Origin: Nitratidesulfovibrio termitidis HI1
GTDB taxonomy: Bacteria > Desulfobacterota > Desulfovibrionia > Desulfovibrionales > Desulfovibrionaceae
Direction of reading: 5' to 3'
Assembly: GCF_000504305.1 (NCBI RefSeq)
Contig: NZ_KI632512.1
Location: forward strand, 3,536,404-3,600,403
Length of the DNA stretch: 64,000 bases
Made by a program: the position numbers and the translations under genes. Below are positions 48,326 through 56,489 of the stretch, piece by piece. Each line of letters begins with the position of its first letter. The stretch's first letter is position 1. The notes under the pieces were generated by a model, which worked only from the letters and a program-made list of their open reading frames with translations, had not been told where the DNA came from and did not search any database.

Positions 48326-49909
48326 ATGATGCAAGGGTTGCGCATCCGGACACTTATCTTCCTGCTCGCACTCGTTCCCCTGATCTGTCTGGGCGGTTTC
48401 GCCTGGCTCGGTTCCGTCGGAACCGGCTCCATCACCCCCGGCGCCATCTGGCTGGCCGGGGGCATCACCGTGGGGTGCGCGGTGATGCTGGCCGTTGCCC
48501 TGGCCGTGTTGCTGCACGCCAAGGTGGTCAAACCGCTGGGCGAGATCACCTGGCGGCTCGACCGCCTGAAGACCGGTGATCATTCCGTCTGTTTCGCCTG
48601 CGACGGCGGCGATGAACTGGTGGAGATGCGCATCGCCCTTGATGGGCTTATCGGCCAGTTGCGCAGAAACCTTTCATTTGCCCAGGGCGTGCTGAAGGGT
48701 ATCGATACCCCCTTCGTGGTGGTGGACCCCAAGGAGGTGCTTACCTACACCAACTCCAACCTGCTGCATATCCTGGAACACGACGGCCAGCCGGAAAGCT
48801 TCTACGGCCAGAACGTGGCCCAGTTCTTCTACGGCGACGCCACCCGCCGCACCGTGCTGCGCGACTGTATCGAAAACGGCGCCATCGCCCGGCGCGAGGT
48901 GGATCTGACCGGGCGCAAGGGCGGCAAGCGGCGCATCTTCATCAATGCCTCGCCCCTGTACGACATAGAGGGCAAGCTGATGGGCGCGCTGTGCATCTAT
49001 CAGGACCTTACAGACCTGCGCGCCCGCGAGGCCGAACTGGAAGCCACCAACAAGCGCATTGCCGATGCTGCCCATGAGTCGGAAGGAATATCCGGCGAGG
49101 TGGCCCGCACCTCGGCCACCCTGGCCGGGCAGATGCGCAACGCGGGCAGCCTGACCGACAGGCAGGCCAACCGCATAGGCGAGACGGCAGCCGCCATGGA
49201 CGAAATGAACAGCGCGGTGCTGGCGGTGGCGCGCAACGCCTCCGACGCCGCCCGTCAGGCCACCGATGCCCGCGCCAAGGCGGAAGCCGGGGCGGGCGTG
49301 GTGGAAAAGGCCATGGCCGCCATCGACGAAGTGAGCACCATGGCCGCCCGGCTGAAGGCCGACCTTGGCACGCTGGGCACCCGGGCCGAAGGCATCGGCA
49401 GGGTCATGGAGGTCATCAGCGACATTGCCGACCAGACCAACCTGCTGGCCCTGAACGCTGCCATCGAGGCGGCGCGTGCCGGTGACGCCGGGCGCGGCTT
49501 TGCCGTGGTGGCCGACGAGGTGCGCAAGCTGGCGGAAAAGACCATGAACGCCACCCGCGAGGTGGGAGAGGCCATCCGGGCCATTCAGGAAGGCACCCGC
49601 GATTCGGTGGCCGGCATGGAGGCGGCGGTGCACGCCGTGGAACGCTCGCGTGGGCTGTCCGCCGAGTCGGGCGCGGCCCTGGCGGAAATCGTCACCCTTG
49701 TCGTGGCCACCAACGATCAGGTGCACGCCATCGCCACGGCGGCGGAGCAGCAATCGTCCACCAGCGAACACATCAGCAGTTCCGTGGCCGAGGTGCGCGA
49801 CATTTCGGGCAAGGTCACCTCCGAGGTGGAGCAGGCCGGTCGGGCGGTAAGCGCGCTGGCCGACATGGCCGGGCAGTTGCGGGGGATCATTCACAACATG
49901 ACCGCGTAG
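48326..49909 (+). CDS. methyl-accepting chemotaxis protein with PAS sensor
   Basis: 527 residues; ATG 48326 with TAAGGAG SD. Two transmembrane helices at residues about 6-25 and 32-58 with almost no periplasmic loop, then a HAMP-like stretch ([22 protein letters not shown]). A cytoplasmic PAS domain ([25 protein letters not shown] through [11 protein letters not shown]) follows. The signalling hairpin is fully conserved ([37 protein letters not shown]). It probably senses an intracellular redox or energy cue rather than external ligands. No CheB/CheR-binding pentapeptide at the C terminus. A palindromic repeat element starts right after its stop. Confidence 0.9.
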   Translation: MMQGLRIRTLIFLLALVPLICLGGFAWLGSVGTGSITPGAIWLAGGITVGCAVMLAVALAVLLHAKVVKPLGEITWRLDRLKTGDHSVCFACDGGDELVEMRIALDGLIGQLRRNLSFAQGVLKGIDTPFVVVDPKEVLTYTNSNLLHILEHDGQPESFYGQNVAQFFYGDATRRTVLRDCIENGAIARREVDLTGRKGGKRRIFINASPLYDIEGKLMGALCIYQDLTDLRAREAELEATNKRIADAAHESEGISGEVARTSATLAGQMRNAGSLTDRQANRIGETAAAMDEMNSAVLAVARNASDAARQATDARAKAEAGAGVVEKAMAAIDEVSTMAARLKADLGTLGTRAEGIGRVMEVISDIADQTNLLALNAAIEAARAGDAGRGFAVVADEVRKLAEKTMNATREVGEAIRAIQEGTRDSVAGMEAAVHAVERSRGLSAESGAALAEIVTLVVATNDQVHAIATAAEQQSSTSEHISSSVAEVRDISGKVTSEVEQAGRAVSALADMAGQLRGIIHNMTA

Positions 49910-50155
49910 GGCTGTCCCCAAATGGACCTTTCGCCCGTTGGCGTCGTCAAACTTCGCCCGCCATGCGCTGCTGTCCTCATCCGTAGGGTTCGCTTCGCTC
50001 ACCTGACGGCTGAGGCTCCGGTCGAATACGATAAGAGCGCGCTGCGGTCCTCATCCGTACGGCTCGCAAGCTCGCCTAACGGCTGAGGCATACTCCCGTC
50101 ATGGCGGGCTTGTTTTCCTTGCCAACGAACGAAAATCCTCATTGGGGAACAGCCC
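49910..50155. repeat. MITE-like palindromic element, copy 3 (about 246 bp)
   Basis: The longest copy. The arms GGCTGTCCCCAAATGGACC (left) and the complement of ATTGGGGAACAGCCC (right) are inverted repeats; the core contains two copies of a CCTCATCCGTA..CTCGC..ACGGCTGAGG unit. Directly follows the chemoreceptor stop. Confidence 0.8.
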
Positions 50156-50189
50156 TTGAAGCGTCGCAGGTCAACGCTTCGATTCGAGA

Positions 50190-50229
50190 TGAAAAGGCCG
50201 CCCGTCGGAATGCTCCGGCGGGCGGCCTT
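50190..50229 (-). terminator. terminator of the GAK cassette (minus strand)
   Basis: AAGGCCGCCCG (50194-50204) pairs with CGGGCGGCCTT (50219-50229); on the minus strand it is followed by TTTTC. It lies 30 bp beyond the last gene of the cassette. Confidence 0.8.
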
Positions 50230-50259
50230 CGTGTATGTTCCGTCCGGTGTGGCGCGGGG

Positions 50260-50751
50260 CTACTTGCCGCCGGGCTTGGGGGCGTCCTTGGGGGCGGCGG
50301 GCTTGGCCGGTTCGGCGGGCTTGGCGGGTTCGGCCTTGCCCTGGCTTGCCGTGGCCGCCGGAGCCGAAGGCGCGGGCTTGGCAGGGGCTGCGGCAGGCCT
50401 GGCTTCGGCGGGCTTGGCCGCTTCTGCAGGGGCGGCGGTGGGGCAGCCCTTGTCGCAAGGCTTTGCGGGATCGGTCTTGGGCAGGTCGGCGGAGATGGTC
50501 AGCGGATCTTCCACCACGGCAGGGGCCGCACTCCACTCCAGTTCCAGCGAGAACTTCTGCTTGTCGCCCTTGCGGCGGGCCTCGATTTCCACGTTCACGC
50601 TCTGGGGCGGGGTGAGCACCACGGACTCGCCGCCGCGTTCCACCACGATGCGCCCTTCCTTGAAGCCCTTGAGCAACGCTTCCAGGTAGGCCACCGCGTC
50701 GGCGTAGGCCATGTGCTGTTCAATGCTCACCTTCTGCTTTTCACCGTCCAT
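50260..50751 (-). CDS. amphi-Trp domain protein (GAK cassette, downstream copy)
   Basis: 163 residues from MDGEKQKVSIEQH. Residues 1-75 form the amphi-Trp domain: an amphipathic N terminus, AVAYLEALLKGFKEGRIVVERGGESVVLTPPQSVNVEIEARRKGDKQKFSLELEW, ending in the conserved Trp of LELEWSAAP. The rest is a Pro/Ala/Lys tail with one CDKGC. Domain function is unknown; in annotation it is tied to the GAK system. A second, shorter copy of the same domain is at 56082. Last gene of the operon, followed by a terminator. Confidence 0.82.
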   Translation of the reverse strand: MDGEKQKVSIEQHMAYADAVAYLEALLKGFKEGRIVVERGGESVVLTPPQSVNVEIEARRKGDKQKFSLELEWSAAPAVVEDPLTISADLPKTDPAKPCDKGCPTAAPAEAAKPAEARPAAAPAKPAPSAPAATASQGKAEPAKPAEPAKPAAPKDAPKPGGK

Positions 50752-50817
50752 GGGAATCCTCCATTCGGTTGGTAGCGGTTGTTGCCGGTGTGCATGGTAC
50801 GGGCGCCCCGCAGGGCG

Positions 50818-52035
50818 TCAGCACAGCGAAAGCAGCACCGGATTGAGCAGGCGTTCGTCGATGTACGGGGCCGACTGGCGGCTCACCAGCGGGCAGTCCA
50901 ACACGCGGATGCCCAGCCCGGCCAGGCGTTGCGCAAGGCTTTTGGACACGCCGCCGGGGTAGCGGCCCCCCTTGCTGTCCACCAGCACGAAGTCCAGCAC
51001 GTCGCGCGGGGTGATGGCGTCCGGCGCGTCGCTCTGCAGATGGCGCAGCAGCCTCTCCACCTGCAATTCCAGGGTGTGCCCCAGCAGTTCCGGGTCAATG
51101 CCGGTATTGGGCACGAAGACCTTGGGGCAACGGGTGGCGGCCAGGGCCGCACCCACGCCCGTGGGCAACAGGTTGGCGATGACGCTGGAATAGAAGCTGC
51201 CCACAGGGTAGCACACCAGTTCTGCGGTGCCGATGAGTTCGCGTGCCTTGGCCCGCAGGCGCAGGTCTGCCGGGGTGGTGTCGTCGGGTGACTTGCACAG
51301 CCAGATGTCGTCGATGCGGGCGGTGAGCGGCGGCGCGCCGTTCTTGCCGGTAAAGCGGTGTTGCCCGCCGATGATCCGGCCATCGGCCAGCTTCACGGCT
51401 AGGTGCAGGTCTGCGTTGGCGATGGGCCGCACCACCCCGCGTACCTGCACCAGCTTGGAAAAGATGAAGATCACCGGGTCGAGGTGGCGGCGGTTCTGCA
51501 GGTAGCCCGATGCCAGCACGATGTTGCCAAGGCTGGCCCCGCGCGGGTCGAAGCCCCCGTCCTTGTCCAGCCCGGCGTGGTCAATGAATGTACCGATGTG
51601 CGAACGCACGATCTTGCGCAGCGGGTCGGGTATGGCCCGCACAAGTGGGTGCCTGCCCTGGGCCAGAGCGGTGAGTGTGTCGGCCAGTTCTGCCCGGTCG
51701 CCCTCGGCGGGCAGGCGGAAGGCGAACAACCTGAACACGGCGGGGTTGCCGTGCAGGCTGCGGTCGGCCAGGGCCATCAGCCGGTTGCGCAGGTCACCCA
51801 CGGCGGGCATGGCGAAGGCCTGGCGCAGCCGGGCGGAACTGCCGCCCGAGTCGAACGGGGTGATCAGGTGCACCGAGTTGTGGGTGTACCGCGCAAGGTC
51901 GGTGGAGGCGTCGCGCAGGGCCGTGCCCCCGCTGAAGAACAGGATGTGCGGGCCAAGGTCGGGCGCGCGGGTGAAGCGTTCCACCTTCACCGGGTCGGGC
52001 AGGGTTACCTGCCGGGTCAGCAGCAGCCGGGCCAT
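50818..52035 (-). CDS. GAK-system CofD/YvcK-like protein
   Basis: 405 residues. The CofD/YvcK fold is clear: nucleotide loop FFSGGTALRD (34-42), TPFDSGGSSARLRQ (60-71), VGDLRNRLMAL (79-89), then DDIWLCKSPD, ELVCYPVGSFYSSVIANLLP and VFVPNTGIDPELLG. YvcK binds UDP-sugars to control cell-wall precursor flow; CofD is a phospholactate transferase in F420 synthesis. The GAK subgroup is distinct, with function unknown. It lies 11 bp after the HprK-related kinase gene in the operon. Confidence 0.85.
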   Translation of the reverse strand: MARLLLTRQVTLPDPVKVERFTRAPDLGPHILFFSGGTALRDASTDLARYTHNSVHLITPFDSGGSSARLRQAFAMPAVGDLRNRLMALADRSLHGNPAVFRLFAFRLPAEGDRAELADTLTALAQGRHPLVRAIPDPLRKIVRSHIGTFIDHAGLDKDGGFDPRGASLGNIVLASGYLQNRRHLDPVIFIFSKLVQVRGVVRPIANADLHLAVKLADGRIIGGQHRFTGKNGAPPLTARIDDIWLCKSPDDTTPADLRLRAKARELIGTAELVCYPVGSFYSSVIANLLPTGVGAALAATRCPKVFVPNTGIDPELLGHTLELQVERLLRHLQSDAPDAITPRDVLDFVLVDSKGGRYPGGVSKSLAQRLAGLGIRVLDCPLVSRQSAPYIDERLLNPVLLSLC

Positions 52036-52046
52036 GCGCGCCCGCC

Positions 52047-53186
52047 CTACAGCGTTCCGGCGGACAGGAAGTGCATGCAGGCATCCGCCGCCGCGTCAAA
52101 ATCCACCCCGCCGGATAGCTCGATGATGGGCACCCCGGCCAGCCCCCGCGCGTACTCGGTATGGCTTGGGTCCTGCTCCCAACCGCCGGGGGCGGGCAGG
52201 TAGAACACCCCGGTGGACTTCATGAACGCGGGCAACAGGTCGGGCCGGTCCTGCGCGCTGTCCATGCGCACCCGCAGCGGCTCGCCCGTGTTGCGCCGCC
52301 AGTTCAGGATCACCAGCGCATCCAGCGGGGCCTGCGGTATGAACCGCCCCGGCCCGAAGCAATCGGCAATGATGGCGTCGTACTTGCGCTCCAGGTGCCA
52401 CAGGTCGTCGGGGGGCAGGGCGGAAAGGGTGATGCGTTCTTCTTCGGTCAGCACCGCGGCAAGGTCCGGGTTGGCCAGGATGGTGCCGGGGTTGATGCGC
52501 GGCTGCTTGGGAATGCCCAGACAGCGCGGGGCGGCGGCGCCGTTCCGCTCCACCAGCACCCGGTCGTTGCTGACGAAGGTGGCCCCCCGGCTCATCAGCC
52601 GCAGGGACAGGGTGGATTTGCCCATGCCGGAAAAGCCCGCCACGGCCAGACCGCGCCCGGCGTGGGATACGGCGGCGGCGTGCCCCAGCAGGCAGCCCCG
52701 GTTCAGCATCAGTTCCAGGTAGCGGTTGTTGATGAAGTTGACCACCTGGTTGTCGTTGGCGGTGCATGGCCCCACGGCCACGTTGTCGCCATGGCCGAAG
52801 GCAAAGAGCATGCCCGTCAGCCGCTTGTGCACCAGGCGTCCGTCCGGCAGGTCCAGATACTCTTCCTTGATCTTGCGTTTGCCCGCGTCGGGCTGTTTTG
52901 CCGTGAAGGGCAGCCCCCAGTCGCGGCGCGGGGCCTCGTGCGCGGTGACGCGAATGACGTCCGCCCCGGCGGGCACGCCGTGTTCCGACACCTGCGGAGC
53001 CAGGAACTCGCCGAAGTAGCGGGTCAGTTTGGCGTGCAGTTCCGGCGCGTTGGTGGCCACGCGGACGTACGCGTCGTTGATGCGCAGGGCCAGTTCGTGG
53101 GTGGCGGGGTACCAGCCGCGCACGTCTGCGGCCAGTGCGGCGCGCGTCAGGTGCGGGGCCAGGGTGCGTGCGGCGGTGGCGCTCAT
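52047..53186 (-). CDS. HprK-related kinase B (GAK cassette)
   Basis: 379 residues from ATG 53184-53186, which overlaps the stop of the ATP-grasp gene (ATGA). The C-terminal kinase core resembles HPr kinase: GCLLGHAAAVSHAGRGLAVAGFSGMGKSTLSLRLMSRG with Walker A GFSGMGKST (184-192) and the acidic SNDRVLVE. Unlike true HprK, the N-terminal half is different and no HPr is known in this context, so the substrate is likely another cassette protein or small molecule. Possible role: ATP- or pyrophosphate-dependent phosphorylation controlling the cassette. Confidence 0.85.
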   Translation of the reverse strand: MSATAARTLAPHLTRAALAADVRGWYPATHELALRINDAYVRVATNAPELHAKLTRYFGEFLAPQVSEHGVPAGADVIRVTAHEAPRRDWGLPFTAKQPDAGKRKIKEEYLDLPDGRLVHKRLTGMLFAFGHGDNVAVGPCTANDNQVVNFINNRYLELMLNRGCLLGHAAAVSHAGRGLAVAGFSGMGKSTLSLRLMSRGATFVSNDRVLVERNGAAAPRCLGIPKQPRINPGTILANPDLAAVLTEEERITLSALPPDDLWHLERKYDAIIADCFGPGRFIPQAPLDALVILNWRRNTGEPLRVRMDSAQDRPDLLPAFMKSTGVFYLPAPGGWEQDPSHTEYARGLAGVPIIELSGGVDFDAAADACMHFLSAGTL

Positions 53187-54145
53187 GCGGCGGGCTCCAT
53201 GCAGTTGGGCTCGACAGGGGGCGTGATGGTGGGGGCCGATCCGCAGCCGCCGGACAGGGCTCTGTCGGCCAGGCAGCACTGCACGTGCTCCAGCAGCAAC
53301 TGCGCGGCATCCAGCCCGCTGGTTTCCAGAATGCCCCGGAACCCGCCGAAGGCCGACACCTCGAAAACGTAGGGGCCGGAATCGGTCAGGGCCACGTCCA
53401 CGCAGGTGAAGTCCAGCCCGAACAGGGCCTGCGCCCGTCGGGCCATGTCGATGATTTCCGCCGGGGGCTCGAACGCGGCGTACTTGCCGCCGTTGACCGT
53501 GGTGGTGTTCCAGCTGCCGTTGGTGCGGCAGCGGGCATAGGTGGTCAGGTACCTGCCGCCCAGAAAGACCACGCCCAGATCCTGCCCGCCTTCCAGCTCT
53601 ATGGTTTTCTGGATGTACAGGATGGAATGGTCGGCCTTGTAGGCAGCTATCCTGTCGCGCAGATCGGGCAGGCCGGGGCCGTCCTCCATGATGGTCATGC
53701 CCCGCGCCTTGGTGGAATACAGCGGCTTGAACACGGCCCGGCCATACTCGCGCACGGCTTCCACGGCATGGTCCACGTCTTCGGTGATGGTGGTGGGCGG
53801 CATGGGGATGTCGCCGGACTGCAGGGTGATGGTGCAGCTCAGCCGGTCCAGCACCCGCAGCACCCGCAACGGGGCTGAGAACACGGGCAGGCCGCGCTCG
53901 TTGAGCAGGCGCAGCATTTCCAGCCGGTCCAGCAGGTCTGGCGAGTACCACGCGCCGATCTTCTTGATGATCAGCGCATCCAGCGTGGAAAGGTCGGTGC
54001 CTTCGTACATGCAGCGGCCCGACGGCAGGTCCAGCCGCACCTTGTCCATTTCGATGAGCAGGCGGCGCCCGGTGGCCCTGCCCACGGTGTCGGCCAGCAG
54101 TTCCGACGACCAGCCTCCCTTGGTCCCTACGACGCCAATGCGCAC
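53183..54145 (-). CDS. GAK-system ATP-grasp enzyme
   Basis: 320 residues with a GTG start at 54143-54145 behind GGAGGAAA. The ATP-grasp layout is RimK-like: N domain MRIGVVGTKGGWSSELLADTVG, DKVRLDLP, SAPLRVLRVLDRLSCT, the nucleotide loop AVFKPLYSTKARGMTIME, then QKTIELEGGQDLGVVFLGG and metal-binding FGLDFTCVDVALTDSGPYVFEVSAFGGFRGI. Such enzymes ligate a carboxylate to an amine via acyl phosphate. Overlaps the upstream kinase-fusion gene by 19 bp and the HprK gene by four, so expression is tightly coupled. Confidence 0.87.
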   Translation of the reverse strand: MRIGVVGTKGGWSSELLADTVGRATGRRLLIEMDKVRLDLPSGRCMYEGTDLSTLDALIIKKIGAWYSPDLLDRLEMLRLLNERGLPVFSAPLRVLRVLDRLSCTITLQSGDIPMPPTTITEDVDHAVEAVREYGRAVFKPLYSTKARGMTIMEDGPGLPDLRDRIAAYKADHSILYIQKTIELEGGQDLGVVFLGGRYLTTYARCRTNGSWNTTTVNGGKYAAFEPPAEIIDMARRAQALFGLDFTCVDVALTDSGPYVFEVSAFGGFRGILETSGLDAAQLLLEHVQCCLADRALSGGCGSAPTITPPVEPNCMEPAA

Positions 54146-55902
54146 GGCGTTTCCTCCCTCATGATGGCGTTGCAGCCGCAGTCCAGCACCTCTGCCGGCA
54201 GGCGGAAGCTTTCCCACGAACCGCGATGGGCCACGATGCGCTCCATCAGGTAGTGCGAGCGCAGGTACATGTCCTTGGCGAAGTGGTGGTTCAGTTCGAA
54301 GCGGGTCGACGTGTACAGCGAGCGGGCCAGCGCAAGGGCCAGCCGCGCCTGGAAGGTGGCGTCGCCCCGTGCGGCGGCCACCCCGGTGGCGAACAGCAGG
54401 AATTCGCGCATCACCCAGCGGATGCGTTCGCGCAGGGCGGGTTCGAACACCGGCAACCGGTAGTTGGAAACCAGGAACACCGAAATGTCCTGCACGTAGT
54501 CGCAGTCGCGCGAGCGGTACAGGTCGATGAATCGCACCGCCTGCCGGGCGTGGTCGTAGACCAGGTTGTTCACGTTGAAGTCGCCGTGGATGAACACGGT
54601 GAACGGCGCGGGCAGGGTTTTTTCTATGGCCTCGCAACGGTCGATGAGCTGTTCGGTGGACAGGGCCCCCGCGCCGCACAGTTCCACGCCGTCGCGCCGC
54701 AGGCCGGGGTGCACCTGTAACACCGCTTCCATGCGCGAACGCATCTGACGCATGTAGTCGGTGTCCACCGGGCCGGGCGTGGCCGTCTTTTCCCAGATTT
54801 CGTGCAGGGTTTGCAGCAGCACGAACATGGCGTTCTGCAGGATTTCCCCGTCGCCGGTCAGGACGATTTCGTCCAGGGTGCACCCCTGCAGAAACTCCAC
54901 CAGCAGCGCGGCGGAATCGTCGTCCTCGTGGTAGCCGAAGATTTCCGGCACCAGGTTGGGAAACAGGGTGGACCAGCGGGCGATGTTGTCCCGCTCCTTG
55001 ATGATCTTTTTCTTGTTGCCCTGCTTGTAGATGGAACCGAGGCCGCCGGGTTCGGGCCTGGGCTGGCCGTCGGGCCCCGTCTGCACCGGGTTGCCGCAGG
55101 ACGGACCGCCCCCGCCTTCCGCGTCGCCGGTGGAACTGCGCGCGCCCCGCACCCGTTCCACCCGGCCGATGCGACAACCGGAGCGGGTGCCCCAGATGGA
55201 CCGGAAGTCGATGTCCGACAGCGAATCTCCAAACCCCGATGTGGACAGCGTTTTCTGCAACGCTTCGAACTGCTTGATTTTGATCTTCTCGCCCAGCACG
55301 CTGAAGATCAGCGCCTCGCCCACGTTCAGCAGGCTGTCGCCGATGCGCTCCAGGTACCGGAAGATGAAGATGGTGGTGATGCGGTCGTGCACGCTGCGGC
55401 CATCGGACATTTCGGCCAGGGTACGGTGGAACACCGCCTCGTACAGCCGGTCCAGCTCGTATTCGCTGCGGCAGATGGCCAGCGCGGCGGGCAGGTCTTC
55501 CTTTTCCAGTGCGGGGATGATGCGGTTCAGGCTGGCGTCTATCTCGGCGAAGATGGGATCGTACTCGTCGTCCCGCAGCCTGCCGGGGTCGGAAAGGTGG
55601 GCCATCTGCCCCAGGATGTTCACGCAGAAGTCGGCGATGCGCTCCAGGTTCACGGCAATGGTGTGGATGGCCCGGATGCGGTGTATCTCGCGCCGGTCCA
55701 GCGAGTTGTCCGTGTGGATGCGCGAGAAGCACTTGTTCTCGATGATGGTCTTCAGGTTGTCGATGTAGTCGTCGCGCCCGGTGATGCGGTCGAACAGCTC
55801 GCGCGTGGGGGCACGCATGAATTCGTGCGTGGCGCGCAACTGGCCCGAAACCTCGAGCACCAGGAACCTGAAGTTTTCGCTCAGTCCTTCGAAGGTGATC
55901 AT
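54127..55902 (-). CDS. PhoU-domain / aminoglycoside-phosphotransferase fusion (GAK cassette)
   Basis: 591 residues from MITFEGLSENFRFL. Residues 1-225 are a PhoU-like three-helix repeat (RIRAIHTIAVNLERIADFCVNILGQM, and FIFRYLERIGDSLLNVGEALIF). After a Gly/Pro-rich linker (about 250-290) comes a kinase domain of the aminoglycoside phosphotransferase/choline kinase fold: IKERDNIARWSTLFPNLVP, LLVEFLQGCTLDEI, the catalytic HGDFNVNNLVYD (439-450) and FIDLYRSRDCDYVQDIS (458-). It probably phosphorylates a small molecule or protein; the PhoU part may sense or anchor. The fusion is not known elsewhere to this annotator. Confidence 0.87.
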   Translation of the reverse strand: MITFEGLSENFRFLVLEVSGQLRATHEFMRAPTRELFDRITGRDDYIDNLKTIIENKCFSRIHTDNSLDRREIHRIRAIHTIAVNLERIADFCVNILGQMAHLSDPGRLRDDEYDPIFAEIDASLNRIIPALEKEDLPAALAICRSEYELDRLYEAVFHRTLAEMSDGRSVHDRITTIFIFRYLERIGDSLLNVGEALIFSVLGEKIKIKQFEALQKTLSTSGFGDSLSDIDFRSIWGTRSGCRIGRVERVRGARSSTGDAEGGGGPSCGNPVQTGPDGQPRPEPGGLGSIYKQGNKKKIIKERDNIARWSTLFPNLVPEIFGYHEDDDSAALLVEFLQGCTLDEIVLTGDGEILQNAMFVLLQTLHEIWEKTATPGPVDTDYMRQMRSRMEAVLQVHPGLRRDGVELCGAGALSTEQLIDRCEAIEKTLPAPFTVFIHGDFNVNNLVYDHARQAVRFIDLYRSRDCDYVQDISVFLVSNYRLPVFEPALRERIRWVMREFLLFATGVAAARGDATFQARLALALARSLYTSTRFELNHHFAKDMYLRSHYLMERIVAHRGSWESFRLPAEVLDCGCNAIMREETPCALAS

Positions 55903-55958
55903 GTGCGCAGCATCTCGCCTTTGGAACTGTCCGTTGAAGAATGCGGGCTGCGGCTCAC

Positions 55959-56012
55959 GAGGCCGTCAGGCCCGTCAGGCCCGTCGGGCCAGCCACGCCT
56001 GTCACGCCAGTT
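55959..56012 (-). repeat. 9-bp tandem array, 6 units, intergenic in the GAK operon
   Basis: GAGGCCGTC, AGGCCCGTC (twice exact), GGGCCAGCC, ACGCCTGTC, ACGCCAGTT between the fusion gene and the amphi-Trp gene. Confidence 0.75.
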
Positions 56013-56081
56013 GGCAGGCATGCCTGTGTTTTCCCGGCGCCAACCGGGGGCGGCTTACCGGCACCTGCGCAGCCGCGGGCA

Positions 56082-56354
56082 TCAGTTGCTGCTGACGGAC
56101 AGCGTCCTGTCGGTGGTTTCCACGCGGGGGGCGTCCTTCCATTCCAGCTTCAGGCTGACCTTGCTCGACCCGCCCTTGCGCCGGGCCTTCACTTCCACCT
56201 GCAAGAGGCCCTGCGGGTACAGTTCGATGCGCTCGCCGCCCGATGACAGCACCAGGTGCTTGCTGCCCACGCCCTCGGTGAGCGCTTCCAGAAAGGCGCG
56301 GATGGATTCGCAGTCCTGCAACGATTCGAAGACGAACTTTTCTTCCGAACTCAT
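56082..56354 (-). CDS. amphi-Trp domain protein (GAK cassette, upstream copy)
   Basis: 90 residues from MSSEEKFVFESLQDCESIRAF. Nearly the whole protein is the amphi-Trp domain: ESIRAFLEALTEGVGSKHLVLSSGGERIELYPQGLLQVEVKARRKGGSSKVSLKLEWKDAP with the conserved Trp near residue 74. It matches the domain at 50260 (VEIEARRKGDKQKFSLELEW). A small adaptor or substrate-like protein is plausible. Two copies bracketing the ATP-grasp and kinase genes suggest they are modified or carried by those enzymes, which is an inference. Confidence 0.85.
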   Translation of the reverse strand: MSSEEKFVFESLQDCESIRAFLEALTEGVGSKHLVLSSGGERIELYPQGLLQVEVKARRKGGSSKVSLKLEWKDAPRVETTDRTLSVSSN

Positions 56355-56489
56355 GGGTGTCTCCTGTCTGCTTCGTGTATGCCGCCCGCCGGGGGCGGGG
56401 GCGTGCCGTGCGGGTGAAGGTCGGGTGACGCCGGGGCGCGATGCGGGCAGTGCTCCGCAGATGACGACTGCCCCCCGGTGCGGGAAATG

